A DNA stretch of 64,000 bases, taken from Granulicella tundricola MP5ACTX9 (lineage in GTDB: Bacteria > Acidobacteriota > Terriglobia > Terriglobales > Acidobacteriaceae). The stretch's first letter is position 1; every line of letters starts with the position of its first letter. The notes beneath the pieces were generated by a model, which made no database searches, had not been told where the DNA came from, and saw nothing but the letters and a program-made list of their open reading frames with translations. Positions 8,154 to 16,057 of the stretch are shown one piece after another. Location: positions 1,860,001 through 1,924,000 of the forward strand of contig NC_015064.1 of the NCBI RefSeq assembly GCF_000178975.2, read 5' to 3'. A program made the translations under genes and the position numbers.

Positions 8154-9493
8154 TCCGGGACCACCTGCACCGTCTCCGCAGCCTTGCCACTCCGAGCCAG
8201 CGCCCGCTTCAGCACCACATCCAGCGCAGCCTTCAGCTCCCCATACTGAGCCTCACTCAGCCGGCCCTCAAGACGGTCTGTCTCCACAGCAAACATCTCA
8301 TCCCGCAGCACCTGCAGCAACCCACCCGGCCCCGCCGGCACATAGCCAGCCCCGGCAACCACCGGAGCAGTGGGGGTCCGCAGCATGATCCCCGCACCCG
8401 CCGCAAACACCAGCGCCAGCCCGCCAATAATCCACCACTTGTACTTGGCCCAAGGCTCCAGGTTGCCATCAGAATCCAGCGGATTCCCGATACCCTTACC
8501 CGGCTTCGTATCCCCACGCATCTGCTGGCTCGCCTCGCCCGGAGTCTGAGGATCGCCACCCGGTCCAGCCGCGCCCGCATCGGAGGCTCCCGGCCCACCA
8601 GCAGTTGGACCACCCGCAGCGCCAGCCGCCGTATCCCTTGGCAGTTCGCCGATGCCGCTCACCGTAAAGTCCAGCGGCTGCGATGGCTGCGCGTTCCGGG
8701 CCACATACGTCTGTGCCCCCAACTCCTCCGTCACCGCGCTGTAAGGTGTGCCCTTGCCGGCCGTAAACGTCATGCTCTTCGGCATCATGATCGCGATCGT
8801 ATCCGTCGCCATCACCGGCCTCGGCTTGAACGTGAAGCTGTCCTTATACGCAATCTTGTACGAGACCTGGAACTCGCTCTCCCCCGGCCTGATCGGGAAG
8901 ATCATCGTGTACTTGTTCGGCTCTCCCTCCGGCACCAGCGGGCTCTGCACCGCCATGCCACCCGGAGCCTTCGCCGCCGCGCCTTCCACCGTCGCACCCG
9001 CCGGCAGATACAGCTCAAACGGATGCTCGCTCATCAGCGTCTTCGCCGGCGACGACTCGTTCTTCACAAAAAAGTGTTCGACAACCTTCAGCCCGCCGCC
9101 GCTCGCATCCGTCTGCAGCCGCATCACGTCCGCATCCAGCGTCACGCCATCCACCTGCGCCGCCGCCGTATAGACATCCATCTCAACCGACTGCGTCCCC
9201 GGCTGAATCGGCTTGAAGTAGTTCGCCTTGTCATGCGTCACGCGCAGCAGGTGCAGCCCGTCGTTCGGCACCTCGATCGAGAACCGTCCCTTGCTGTCGG
9301 TCTTGGCCCGAGCCAGCTCCTGCATCCCCTGCGCCAGCCGCAGCAGCACCACGTCGTCGCCGCCTGACGGCTTACCCGTAGTCCGGTTCGTCACCACACC
9401 CGTCACCGGAGCCGCAAACGCCACACCACCCAGCATCGCCAAGGCAACGCCACAAAACGCCAATTTACGCAGGAAATTCGATCGAAGACTCAC
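8150..9493 (-). CDS. Exported carboxypeptidase-regulatory-like domain protein, membrane anchored
   Basis: A 447-residue protein with a signal peptide (cleavage near AFA-AP, residues 27-30), then an N-terminal beta-sandwich of the carboxypeptidase regulatory type (PVTGVVTNRTTGKPSGGDDV, with KGRFSIEVP at about 69-77) and a further beta-rich region to about residue 300. A Gly/Pro/Ala linker of about 55 residues leads to one membrane helix (WWIIGGLALVFAAGAGIML) and a roughly 75-residue cytoplasmic tail. It sits in the ccm operon between the CcmI-like and DUF4149 genes. Its task is unknown; position suggests an accessory role at the outer face of the inner membrane (inference). Confidence 0.7.
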   Translation of the reverse strand: MSLRSNFLRKLAFCGVALAMLGGVAFAAPVTGVVTNRTTGKPSGGDDVVLLRLAQGMQELARAKTDSKGRFSIEVPNDGLHLLRVTHDKANYFKPIQPGTQSVEMDVYTAAAQVDGVTLDADVMRLQTDASGGGLKVVEHFFVKNESSPAKTLMSEHPFELYLPAGATVEGAAAKAPGGMAVQSPLVPEGEPNKYTMIFPIRPGESEFQVSYKIAYKDSFTFKPRPVMATDTIAIMMPKSMTFTAGKGTPYSAVTEELGAQTYVARNAQPSQPLDFTVSGIGELPRDTAAGAAGGPTAGGPGASDAGAAGPGGDPQTPGEASQQMRGDTKPGKGIGNPLDSDGNLEPWAKYKWWIIGGLALVFAAGAGIMLRTPTAPVVAGAGYVPAGPGGLLQVLRDEMFAVETDRLEGRLSEAQYGELKAALDVVLKRALARSGKAAETVQVVPE

Positions 9494-9554
9494 CCATCAA
9501 GTCTACCGCGAGCAAGCACTTACTGAGCACTGACCACAGAGAACTGCTGACCGT

Positions 9555-9839
9555 TTACCGGCCCCGCCGCATCCCGCGCGCCTCGAGCCCTTCCATCTCC
9601 CCAATCACCTTAGCCGCCTCATCCTCAAGACCCGCCCGCTGCTCCGCGTAGTCGTCCTCCGGATACTTCCCAGCCAGGTACTCGAAGTTCAGGTCGCGCA
9701 GGTTTTCGTAGATCGCATCCCTGCGCTCCCTCAGATAATCCACCCGAGTCTTATCCGCCTGTACAAACGGATTCCGCTCCGGCCAGAAGATAAACGCAAA
9801 GCACATCAGCGACAGCACCACTCCAGCAATCAAACTCAT
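9555..9839 (-). CDS. CcmI-like short membrane protein
   Basis: A 94-residue protein with one N-terminal membrane helix (LIAGVVLSLMCFAFIFWP) and a charged helical tail. The tail block (YLRERRDAIYENLRDLNFEY, about 35-54) matches the N-terminal helical part of CcmI, the chaperone that presents apocytochrome c to the heme lyase. The TPR part of full CcmI is absent. Its start overlaps the ccmH stop (TGATG), which supports the assignment to cytochrome c maturation. Confidence 0.7.
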   Translation of the reverse strand: MSLIAGVVLSLMCFAFIFWPERNPFVQADKTRVDYLRERRDAIYENLRDLNFEYLAGKYPEDDYAEQRAGLEDEAAKVIGEMEGLEARGMRRGR

Positions 9840-10384
9840 CAGAACTCCGTCTCCCGCCGTATCCGTTCGCGCAGCGCATCATCCACCGGCAGAGAAGCGC
9901 CGCCACCCGCCATTACAACCCCACTCCGCTTCTGCGACCAGGCCCTCACCAGAAATCCAGTACCCACAGTCGCAATCAAAAACATAGCGACCGGAATCGC
10001 CCAAGCGACATTATCGAATCCACCACGAATCGGAGCAGCCAGCACGGTCGCCCCATACTTCCCCACAAACCAGTTCAGCACCAGCGAGTCCGCGCCCGTC
10101 CCATTCGGCCCTGCCAACTGATCCCGCAACTCTCCAATCATCCGCGAAGAGTCCGGGCACCCAACATGGTTGCACTCAAGCAGCACCTGCCCACACCCGC
10201 ACACGCACATCATGTTGTGCCCAATCCGCCCAAACCGAGCCGAAGGATCACTCGAAGGCGCAGCCCCCAACATCACCACCGCCAGCAAGCAAACCAAAGC
10301 CCCAGACCAAACCCGCCGTGAAAAACAAGAAAAAGCAGTCGCCTTAGATCCGCCTTGATCGTTCTTATCCTTTTTTATCCCCAT
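9839..10384 (-). CDS. ccmH: Cytochrome c maturation protein CcmH
   Basis: A 181-residue exported thiol protein that keeps apocytochrome c cysteines reduced for heme attachment. The start chosen is the ATG at 10384, 25 bases after ccmF; an upstream in-frame Met would overlap ccmF. A signal helix (ALVCLLAVVMLGAAPSS) precedes the redox block MMCVCGCGQVLLECNHVGC. This holds a C-x-C-G-C-G-Q pattern in place of the classical LRCxxCQ, with extra cysteines. A second membrane helix (VAWAIPVAMFLIATVGTGFL) lies near residue 130. It sits in the middle of the ccmF-ccmH-CcmI-like operon. Confidence 0.85.
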   Translation of the reverse strand: MGIKKDKNDQGGSKATAFSCFSRRVWSGALVCLLAVVMLGAAPSSDPSARFGRIGHNMMCVCGCGQVLLECNHVGCPDSSRMIGELRDQLAGPNGTGADSLVLNWFVGKYGATVLAAPIRGGFDNVAWAIPVAMFLIATVGTGFLVRAWSQKRSGVVMAGGGASLPVDDALRERIRRETEF

Positions 10385-10386
10385 AG
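10351..10386. repeat. Dispersed short repeat, CTTGATCG-x-TTATCC type, copy 1
   Basis: CTTGATCGTTCTTATCC followed by a T-run and ATCCCC. The same pattern occurs at 20194-20228 in this orientation and at 37330-37363 inverted. This copy overlaps the start of ccmH, so part of it may be read through or may be leader sequence. Confidence 0.4.
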
Positions 10387-10409
10387 TCCGTTGCGGTTGT
10401 CGTTGCACT

Positions 10410-12485
10410 TCAAACACGAGCCACCTCCGCCCCAACCGGCACCGCAGCCGTCGCCGTCTCACGTCGCCGAGCCACAGCGCTAGGCGCCAGCGCAAACAAA
10501 GTTCCAGCCACCACGATCAGCACTCCAATCCAGATCCACGCAATCAAGGGGTTCAGAAACACCTTGATGATTGGACGGCTGGTATCCGGATTCCGCCCCA
10601 TGAAGATGACATACAGGTCAGAGATCGCAGTCGAGTGCAGCGCCACCACGGTCGAGGTCGTCTGGCTTGCATGATAGAACCTCAGCTCCGGCGCAAGCTG
10701 CGTCACAGCCTTCCCGCCCCGCGTCACATCCAGCAGCGCAAAATCCGTGTCGTAGTTCGCATTCGAGTCCTGCGTGTAGCTCTGGCACGTCAGCTTGTAA
10801 GGCCCAATCGAGACCGAGTCCCCAAACCCCATCTCCTTCTCACGCGACTGGTTGAACGCCCCACCCGCAATCCCGATGAACATCACCACGATCCCGAAGT
10901 GAACCAGATACCCGCCATACCGACGCGTATTCCGCCGCATCAGCGTCGCCGCAGCCATCACCAGGTTCGTTCCGTTCTGCACCCGGACCACATTCGCACC
11001 GCGCAGGAACTCAGACAGAATCGCCGTCACAACCCCTGCCGCCAGCGAGAACGCCAGCAGGCTGAACGTCTGCGCCTGCCAGTCATCCCCCGCCGACCAC
11101 GGTCTGATCCCGCCGATCATCAGCCCCACCAGGCTCACGCCAAACGCAATCCCCGGCAGGATAAAGTTCCGCCGGATCGAACGCAGCGAAGTCGAACGCC
11201 AGGCCAGCAACGGCCCAATCCCGGTCAGCAGCAGCAGAAACAGCCCAATCGGAATGTTGACCCGGTTGTAGTACGGCGCGCCCATCGTGGTCTTCGTGCC
11301 TTCCACATACTCGCTCAGCACCGGGAACAGCGTTCCCACCAGCACCGTCAGGCAAGCCACCAGCAGAATCATGTTGTTGAACAGAAAGCTCGACTCCCGG
11401 CTCACCAGCGATTCCAGCCGATTCTCGCTCTTCAGATGATCCCGCTGCATAAAGTACGTGAACAGGCACACCGCCAGCACGATCGCCATGAAGCTCGTAA
11501 ACCAGTACCCAATCGAGCTCTGCGCAAAGGCATGAACACTGCTCACCAGCCCCGCACGAGTCAGCAGGGTCCCCAGCAGCGTAAGCAGGAAGGTGCTGAA
11601 GATCAGCCACACGTTCCAGCTCTTCATCATGCCGCGCTTCTCCTGCATCATCACGGAATGGAGGAAAGCAGTGCCCGTAAGCCAGGGCATCAACGAAGCG
11701 TTCTCAACCGGGTCCCAACCCCAGTACCCGCCCCAACCCAGCACGCTATAAGCCCAGTGCGCCCCCAGGAAGATCCCGCAGGTCAGGAACATCCACGTCA
11801 CCATCGTCCACCGGCGCGTGATGTGAATCCACTTCTCACCCGGATACCGCATCATCAGCGCACCCAGCGCAAAGGCGAAAGGGACCGTGAAACCCACATA
11901 GCCGAGGTAAAGCATCGGAGGATGGATCACCATCTCCGGATACTGCAGCAGCGGATTCAGCCCAAACCCATCCAGAGCCAAGGGCCCCGGCTCGATCGCA
12001 AACGGTGGTGCCGCAAAGTTCAGCAGCGTCAGAAAGAACACCTGCACCGCAGCCAGAATCACACTCGCAAAAGCGCTCAGCCGAACGTCGACCTTATGCC
12101 GCACCCGCAGCACAAACCCATAGCTCGCCAGCAGCATTGTCCAAAGCAGCAGGGAGCCTTCCTGCCCACTCCAAAGCGCTGAAAACTTGTAAACCGAACT
12201 CAGCTCCCGGTTCGTATGGTGCATGACATAGCTGACCGAGTAGTCGTTCGTAAACGCCGCCCAGATCAGCGCGAACGCCGCGCATCCCACTGCCACAAAA
12301 CTCGAAATCCCAGCCCGCCGCGAGGTCTCCTGCAGCTTGCTGCTCACTGCCAGACCTGCGCTTCCAGTCGCCTGCGCACGAGACCGCCACAGCGCAATCG
12401 CGCCTGCGACAAACGTATAGATACAAAGCATCAGCGCCAGCAACAAACAGAAGCTGCCGAACTCGGGCATAGGGTGCGGGGTCAT
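10410..12485 (-). CDS. ccmF: Cytochrome c heme lyase subunit CcmF
   Basis: A 691-residue polytopic membrane protein that ligates heme to the CxxCH motif of apocytochromes c on the outer side of the inner membrane. The tryptophan-rich WWD-type heme-binding block (WGGYWGWDPVENASLMPW) lies at residues 251-268. Conserved His residues flank it (VIHPPMLYLGYVG around 187-199; a His in TAFLHSVMM near 275), and the upstream region SGQEGSLLLW is at 106-115. Length is normal. It is the first gene of a leftward operon with ccmH, a CcmI-like gene and two envelope genes. CcmA, B, C and E are not in the window and must be elsewhere. Confidence 0.92.
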   Translation of the reverse strand: MTPHPMPEFGSFCLLLALMLCIYTFVAGAIALWRSRAQATGSAGLAVSSKLQETSRRAGISSFVAVGCAAFALIWAAFTNDYSVSYVMHHTNRELSSVYKFSALWSGQEGSLLLWTMLLASYGFVLRVRHKVDVRLSAFASVILAAVQVFFLTLLNFAAPPFAIEPGPLALDGFGLNPLLQYPEMVIHPPMLYLGYVGFTVPFAFALGALMMRYPGEKWIHITRRWTMVTWMFLTCGIFLGAHWAYSVLGWGGYWGWDPVENASLMPWLTGTAFLHSVMMQEKRGMMKSWNVWLIFSTFLLTLLGTLLTRAGLVSSVHAFAQSSIGYWFTSFMAIVLAVCLFTYFMQRDHLKSENRLESLVSRESSFLFNNMILLVACLTVLVGTLFPVLSEYVEGTKTTMGAPYYNRVNIPIGLFLLLLTGIGPLLAWRSTSLRSIRRNFILPGIAFGVSLVGLMIGGIRPWSAGDDWQAQTFSLLAFSLAAGVVTAILSEFLRGANVVRVQNGTNLVMAAATLMRRNTRRYGGYLVHFGIVVMFIGIAGGAFNQSREKEMGFGDSVSIGPYKLTCQSYTQDSNANYDTDFALLDVTRGGKAVTQLAPELRFYHASQTTSTVVALHSTAISDLYVIFMGRNPDTSRPIIKVFLNPLIAWIWIGVLIVVAGTLFALAPSAVARRRETATAAVPVGAEVARV

Positions 12486-12600
12486 CGGAGCGGGAAAACC
12501 TCAACCTCTATTCTCGCAGCAATCCCCCATACAGGCCATCCAATCGCCGTTTACCGAACGCCGCTAACCTAAAGGATGACGCCAGCCTCAATCGAATGGA

Positions 12601-13008
12601 TTAAACCCGCACGAGCGAGTGAACGCTCGCCAACAGGTGATCCGGCAGCAGAGGCTTCCGGCGGAACATGACATTCATCCCCACGTACTGTTCTTCCGCC
12701 TCTTCAAGCCCGCTGATCACCAGCACCGGCAAAACCGGATGGCTCTTGCGCAACTCCCCCACAAACTCTGATCCCGTCATCCCCGGCATCAGGTGATCCG
12801 TAATCACCAGTTTAATCTCGGCAGGGAAGTCATTGGCCTGGAACTGCTCCAGCGCTCTCACCGGATTCAACGCCGCAATCACAAAATATCCGGCACGCTT
12901 CAGGATCGTCTGCCGGGTCGCTGCCTGCACTGCATTGTCGTCGATCAGCAAAATAGCCGTCTCGTCTGCCTTTGCCTCTTCAACCCGTTCTGTTCCGTTC
13001 AAATCCAT
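12601..13008 (-). CDS. Stand-alone response-regulator receiver domain protein
   Basis: A 135-residue single-domain receiver (CheY-like) with no output domain. The acidic pocket Asp23-Asp24, phospho-acceptor Asp71 (VITDHLMPGMTG), switch Ser99 (VLVISG) and Lys118 (RRKPLLP) are all in place, so it should be phosphorylatable. Residues 1-17 are a charged leader. No histidine kinase lies next to it; it is divergent from the SSS-family symporter gene. It may relay phosphate between distant partners (inference). Confidence 0.85.
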   Translation of the reverse strand: MDLNGTERVEEAKADETAILLIDDNAVQAATRQTILKRAGYFVIAALNPVRALEQFQANDFPAEIKLVITDHLMPGMTGSEFVGELRKSHPVLPVLVISGLEEAEEQYVGMNVMFRRKPLLPDHLLASVHSLVRV

Positions 13009-13249
13009 GCCGTTACTTCTCCTGCCAGTCGCACACGGTGGCTCAGGCGTTCTTTGTGTGGTCTAACCTCTGTAGATGCCGGTTAACCGCGTCCGGTCAT
13101 CTGGTTGCCTGCCCAAAAATGTAATTTCTTCCGCTTCATGGACCAAACTTCCCAAAACCGGTAAAGTTCTCTCAGAAACTCACAGGAAAATCGCTTCACC
13201 TCAATCCTAGCGGCATCCGCTTACAACGCGCAAAGCAACCAAGGACCTC

Positions 13250-15067
13250 ATGATCCCCCAGGCAGCCCATCTTTCCCCAGTCGACTGGCTCATCATGCTC
13301 GTCTACTTCAGCTTCGTCCTCGGCATCGGCTTCGCCCTCAAGCGCTACATGCGCACCTCAAACGACTTCTTCCTCGCCGGCCGAGCAATCCCCGCCTGGG
13401 TCTGCGGACTCGCCTTCATCTCCGCCAACCTCGGAGCCCAGGAGGTCATCGGCATGGGTGCCTCCGGTGCCAAGTACGGCATCATCACCAGCCACTTCTA
13501 CTGGATCGGCGCGATCCCGGCCATGGTCTTCGTCGGCATCTTCATGATGCCGTTCTACTACGGCTCAAAGGCCCGCAGCGTGCCGGAGTACCTCCGCATG
13601 CGCTTCGACGAGAAGACCCGTGCCCTCAACGCCATCTCCTTCGCCTTCATGACCGTCATCTCGTCCGGCATCAGCATGTATGCCATGGCCCTGCTCATCC
13701 AGACCCTCGGCCTCTTCCATGGCATCATCCCGGACCAGTACATCTTCCACGTCTCCGTCATCCTCTCGGGCCTCATCGTCCTCGGCTACATCTTCCTCGG
13801 CGGCCTCACCAGCGCCATTTATAACGAGGTCCTGCAGTTCTTCCTCATCGTCGCGGGCTTCGCGCCCCTCGTCTGGATCGGCCTACGCAACGTAGGCGGC
13901 TGGCAGGGAATCAAGCAGACTCTCCCCGCCACCATGACGCACTCCTGGCGCGGCATGGCGCACGCGTCTACAAATAGTCTTGGAGTCGAATGGGTTGGAT
14001 TAGCCATGGGCCTCGGCTTCGTCCTCTCCTTCGGCTACTGGTGTACAGACTTCCTCGTCATCCAGCGCGCCATGGCCGCCGACTCAGAGGTCTCTGCTCG
14101 CCGCGTCCCCCTCATCGCCGCCATCCCCAAGATGTTCTTCCCCTTCCTGGTCATCCTCCCCGGCCTCATCGCCGTAACGGTCACCAGCCACATGGCCTCT
14201 ACTCCGGCCCCGTCTTACCAATCACCCACCACTCACCACTCATCCCTGCCGCTCGACGAGGCCCATCCCCACGGCATCATCCCGGAAAAGCTGAACCCCG
14301 TCACCGGCCAGCCCATGCTCTCCGCCGATGGAACTCCCGTCTACAACTACGATCTCGCCATCCCCGTCATGCTGCTGCGCTTCTTCCCCACAGGCATCCT
14401 CGGCCTGGGCCTGACGGCGTTGTTGGCAAGCTTCATGTCCGGCATGGCCGGCAACGTCACCGCCTTCAACACCGTCTGGACCTACGACATCTACCAGGCC
14501 TACATCAACAAGCGCGGCACGGACGAGCACTATCTCTGGATGGGCCGCATGGCCACCATCGGGGGCGTGCTGCTCTCCATCGGAGCAGCCTACCTCGCCA
14601 CCAGCTTCAACAACATCATGGACGCCCTCCAGCTGATCTTCTCGTTGGTCAACGCGCCCCTCTTCGCCACGTTCTTACTCGGCATGTTCTGGAAACGAAC
14701 CACCGGCCACGCCGCCTTCACCGGGCTATTAGCGGGAACGGGCGCGGCGCTTTTACATCACGGCCTCACCCTCCCAGCCGACGCCACCCCCGGGATCCAC
14801 GGGGCCTGGCTGCACCTGGTCCATACCTACCCGTCGGACATGGCGCAAAACTTCTGGACCGCCATCTTCGCCTTCTCGGTCAATCTCATCGTCACCGCAG
14901 CCGTCTCGCTGATCACCGAGCCACGCCGCGAGGCCGAACTCGTAGGCCTCGTCTACTCCCTCACACCCAAGCCCATCGAGACCCACCTCACCTGGTACCA
15001 GAAGCCCGCCACCCTCGGCGCCGCCGTGCTCGCCATGCTGGTCGTCCTCAACCTCATCTTCGCCTGA
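13250..15067 (+). CDS. Sodium:solute symporter (SSS family)
   Basis: A 605-residue transporter with about 13-14 hydrophobic segments, of the SGLT/PutP (SSS) family that couples solute uptake to the sodium gradient. The N-terminal helices with SNDFFLAGRAIPAWVCG (about 38-54) and ISANLGAQEVIGMGASGA are characteristic, as is the AFMTVISSGISMYAM segment. A loop of about 50 residues rich in Pro/His (about 325-375) lies between two helices. AAGGA-type Shine-Dalgarno sequence (AAGGACCTC) precedes the ATG. The substrate (sugar or other organic solute) cannot be fixed. Not in an obvious operon. Confidence 0.88.
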   Translation: MIPQAAHLSPVDWLIMLVYFSFVLGIGFALKRYMRTSNDFFLAGRAIPAWVCGLAFISANLGAQEVIGMGASGAKYGIITSHFYWIGAIPAMVFVGIFMMPFYYGSKARSVPEYLRMRFDEKTRALNAISFAFMTVISSGISMYAMALLIQTLGLFHGIIPDQYIFHVSVILSGLIVLGYIFLGGLTSAIYNEVLQFFLIVAGFAPLVWIGLRNVGGWQGIKQTLPATMTHSWRGMAHASTNSLGVEWVGLAMGLGFVLSFGYWCTDFLVIQRAMAADSEVSARRVPLIAAIPKMFFPFLVILPGLIAVTVTSHMASTPAPSYQSPTTHHSSLPLDEAHPHGIIPEKLNPVTGQPMLSADGTPVYNYDLAIPVMLLRFFPTGILGLGLTALLASFMSGMAGNVTAFNTVWTYDIYQAYINKRGTDEHYLWMGRMATIGGVLLSIGAAYLATSFNNIMDALQLIFSLVNAPLFATFLLGMFWKRTTGHAAFTGLLAGTGAALLHHGLTLPADATPGIHGAWLHLVHTYPSDMAQNFWTAIFAFSVNLIVTAAVSLITEPRREAELVGLVYSLTPKPIETHLTWYQKPATLGAAVLAMLVVLNLIFA

Positions 15068-15081
15068 CCTTTACAGTCTGA

Positions 15082-15324
15082 CTAAGCCACGGCTGTCTGG
15101 TCCCTATACCCAGCCAGCAGCCCGGCAATAGAAATATCTTCATCCAGGCCCTCCCAATGGAGACCCCGGCTGCTGATTGCTACACCCTCCCGCTGCTCCG
15201 GAGTAGCCTGCAGCAAACGAGGAAACCAAGCTAGCGGCACGCCCAAGGTTCGTCCGTCGCTTAGCTCAATCCACATACTGTCGGCATCGAAACGAACCAG
15301 CATTGCCTTAACTAAAGAATTCAC
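15082..15324 (-). CDS. DUF2442 domain protein
   Basis: An 80-residue protein beginning at a GTG codon that lies inside the 3' end of the DUF4160 reading frame. It is a complete DUF2442 domain: MLVRFDADSMWIELSDGRTL, then PLAWFPRLL, then GLHWEGLDEDISIAGLLAG. DUF2442 genes often lie directly after DUF4160 genes, and such pairs are suspected toxin-antitoxin-like modules; that role is not proven. Here the partner is disrupted, so this gene may be an orphan. Confidence 0.8.
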   Translation of the reverse strand: MNSLVKAMLVRFDADSMWIELSDGRTLGVPLAWFPRLLQATPEQREGVAISSRGLHWEGLDEDISIAGLLAGYRDQTAVA

Positions 15325-15551
15325 TCCATGCCCTCTCGATCAACTCGCGCCGCCAAAGCAGAAGTTCCATCAACTCCCGCTGCGTCCGTGCGTCATAACC
15401 CGTCATTGTAGGCCAGCAAAACGTTTGGACGCAGCCAGAACTTCGCTTCGTTCTCACCCTGCCGAATATGAATATGCACCGGTTAAGGAGGATTCCCTTT
15501 ATTGGAATAGAAGAAAAACGTAAACCCACGCTCTCGGAACACCACCGGCAT
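15308..15551 (-). pseudogene. DUF4160 gene broken by a nonsense codon and a frameshift
   Basis: From ATG at 15551 the - strand reads MPVVFRERGFTFFFYSN-KGNPP, then TAA where the family has GAA (Glu), then PVHIHIRQGENEAKFWLRPN. After NDG an extra G shifts the frame; the family-like tail YDARTQRELMELLLWRREL continues in the neighbouring frame to the stop at 15308. Two independent lesions in a gene of about 80 codons argue for real decay rather than one sequencing error. The 3' end overlaps the start of the intact DUF2442 gene. Confidence 0.8.
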
Positions 15552-15618
15552 GGCACCATACTACCAACGCCTTTCACTGCTTTTGACAGCGCTATGCTGC
15601 CTCACACTGGAGCCTCAC

Positions 15619-15879
15619 ATGGGTCTCGACATCCGCATCCCTCTCGGCCTCATCTTCCTCATCACCGGCGGAATCATGGCCCTCTACGGCTTCGTCACCC
15701 GTCACGACGCAGCCCTCTATGCGCCATCCATGGGCGTCAATCTGAACCTCACCTGGGGAGCCCTGATGGCTGTCTTCGGCCTCGTCATGTTCCTCGTCGG
15801 CCGCCGCCAGAAGTGGCAGGACGACCCCGTCACCCCTCGCCCCTGGGAGCGCGACGCCACCACCAAACCCCGCCACTAA
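15619..15879 (+). CDS. Small two-helix membrane protein
   Basis: An 86-residue protein starting MGLDIRIPLGLIF with two membrane helices (LGLIFLITGGIMALYGFV and LTWGALMAVFGLVMFLVG) and a polar tail ending in RPWERDATTKPRH. An upstream in-frame Met at 15550 would add residues overlapping the DUF4160 remnant on the other strand. No family recognised beyond a conserved-looking hypothetical membrane protein. Confidence 0.6.
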   Translation: MGLDIRIPLGLIFLITGGIMALYGFVTRHDAALYAPSMGVNLNLTWGALMAVFGLVMFLVGRRQKWQDDPVTPRPWERDATTKPRH

Positions 15880-16057
15880 CCTTCGCAGCCGTGGCCGCGG
15901 CATCGTGGAATAAACCACCGACCGGCGAAAATCGAGTGTCTTCTTAAGCACATACTGAGAAATTCAAATCCCGAAATGGGAATCTGAGATATCAGGTGTC
16001 ACCTTTCATTGAAATTCGCTTGAACTCCTCTCCCCGTTCCGAGCAGCATGAAAACAA

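Noticed and set aside
10635-12182. 515-codon frame antisense to ccmF
   Set aside because: His/Arg/Gln-rich nonsense composition; ccmF on the other strand has all diagnostic motifs.
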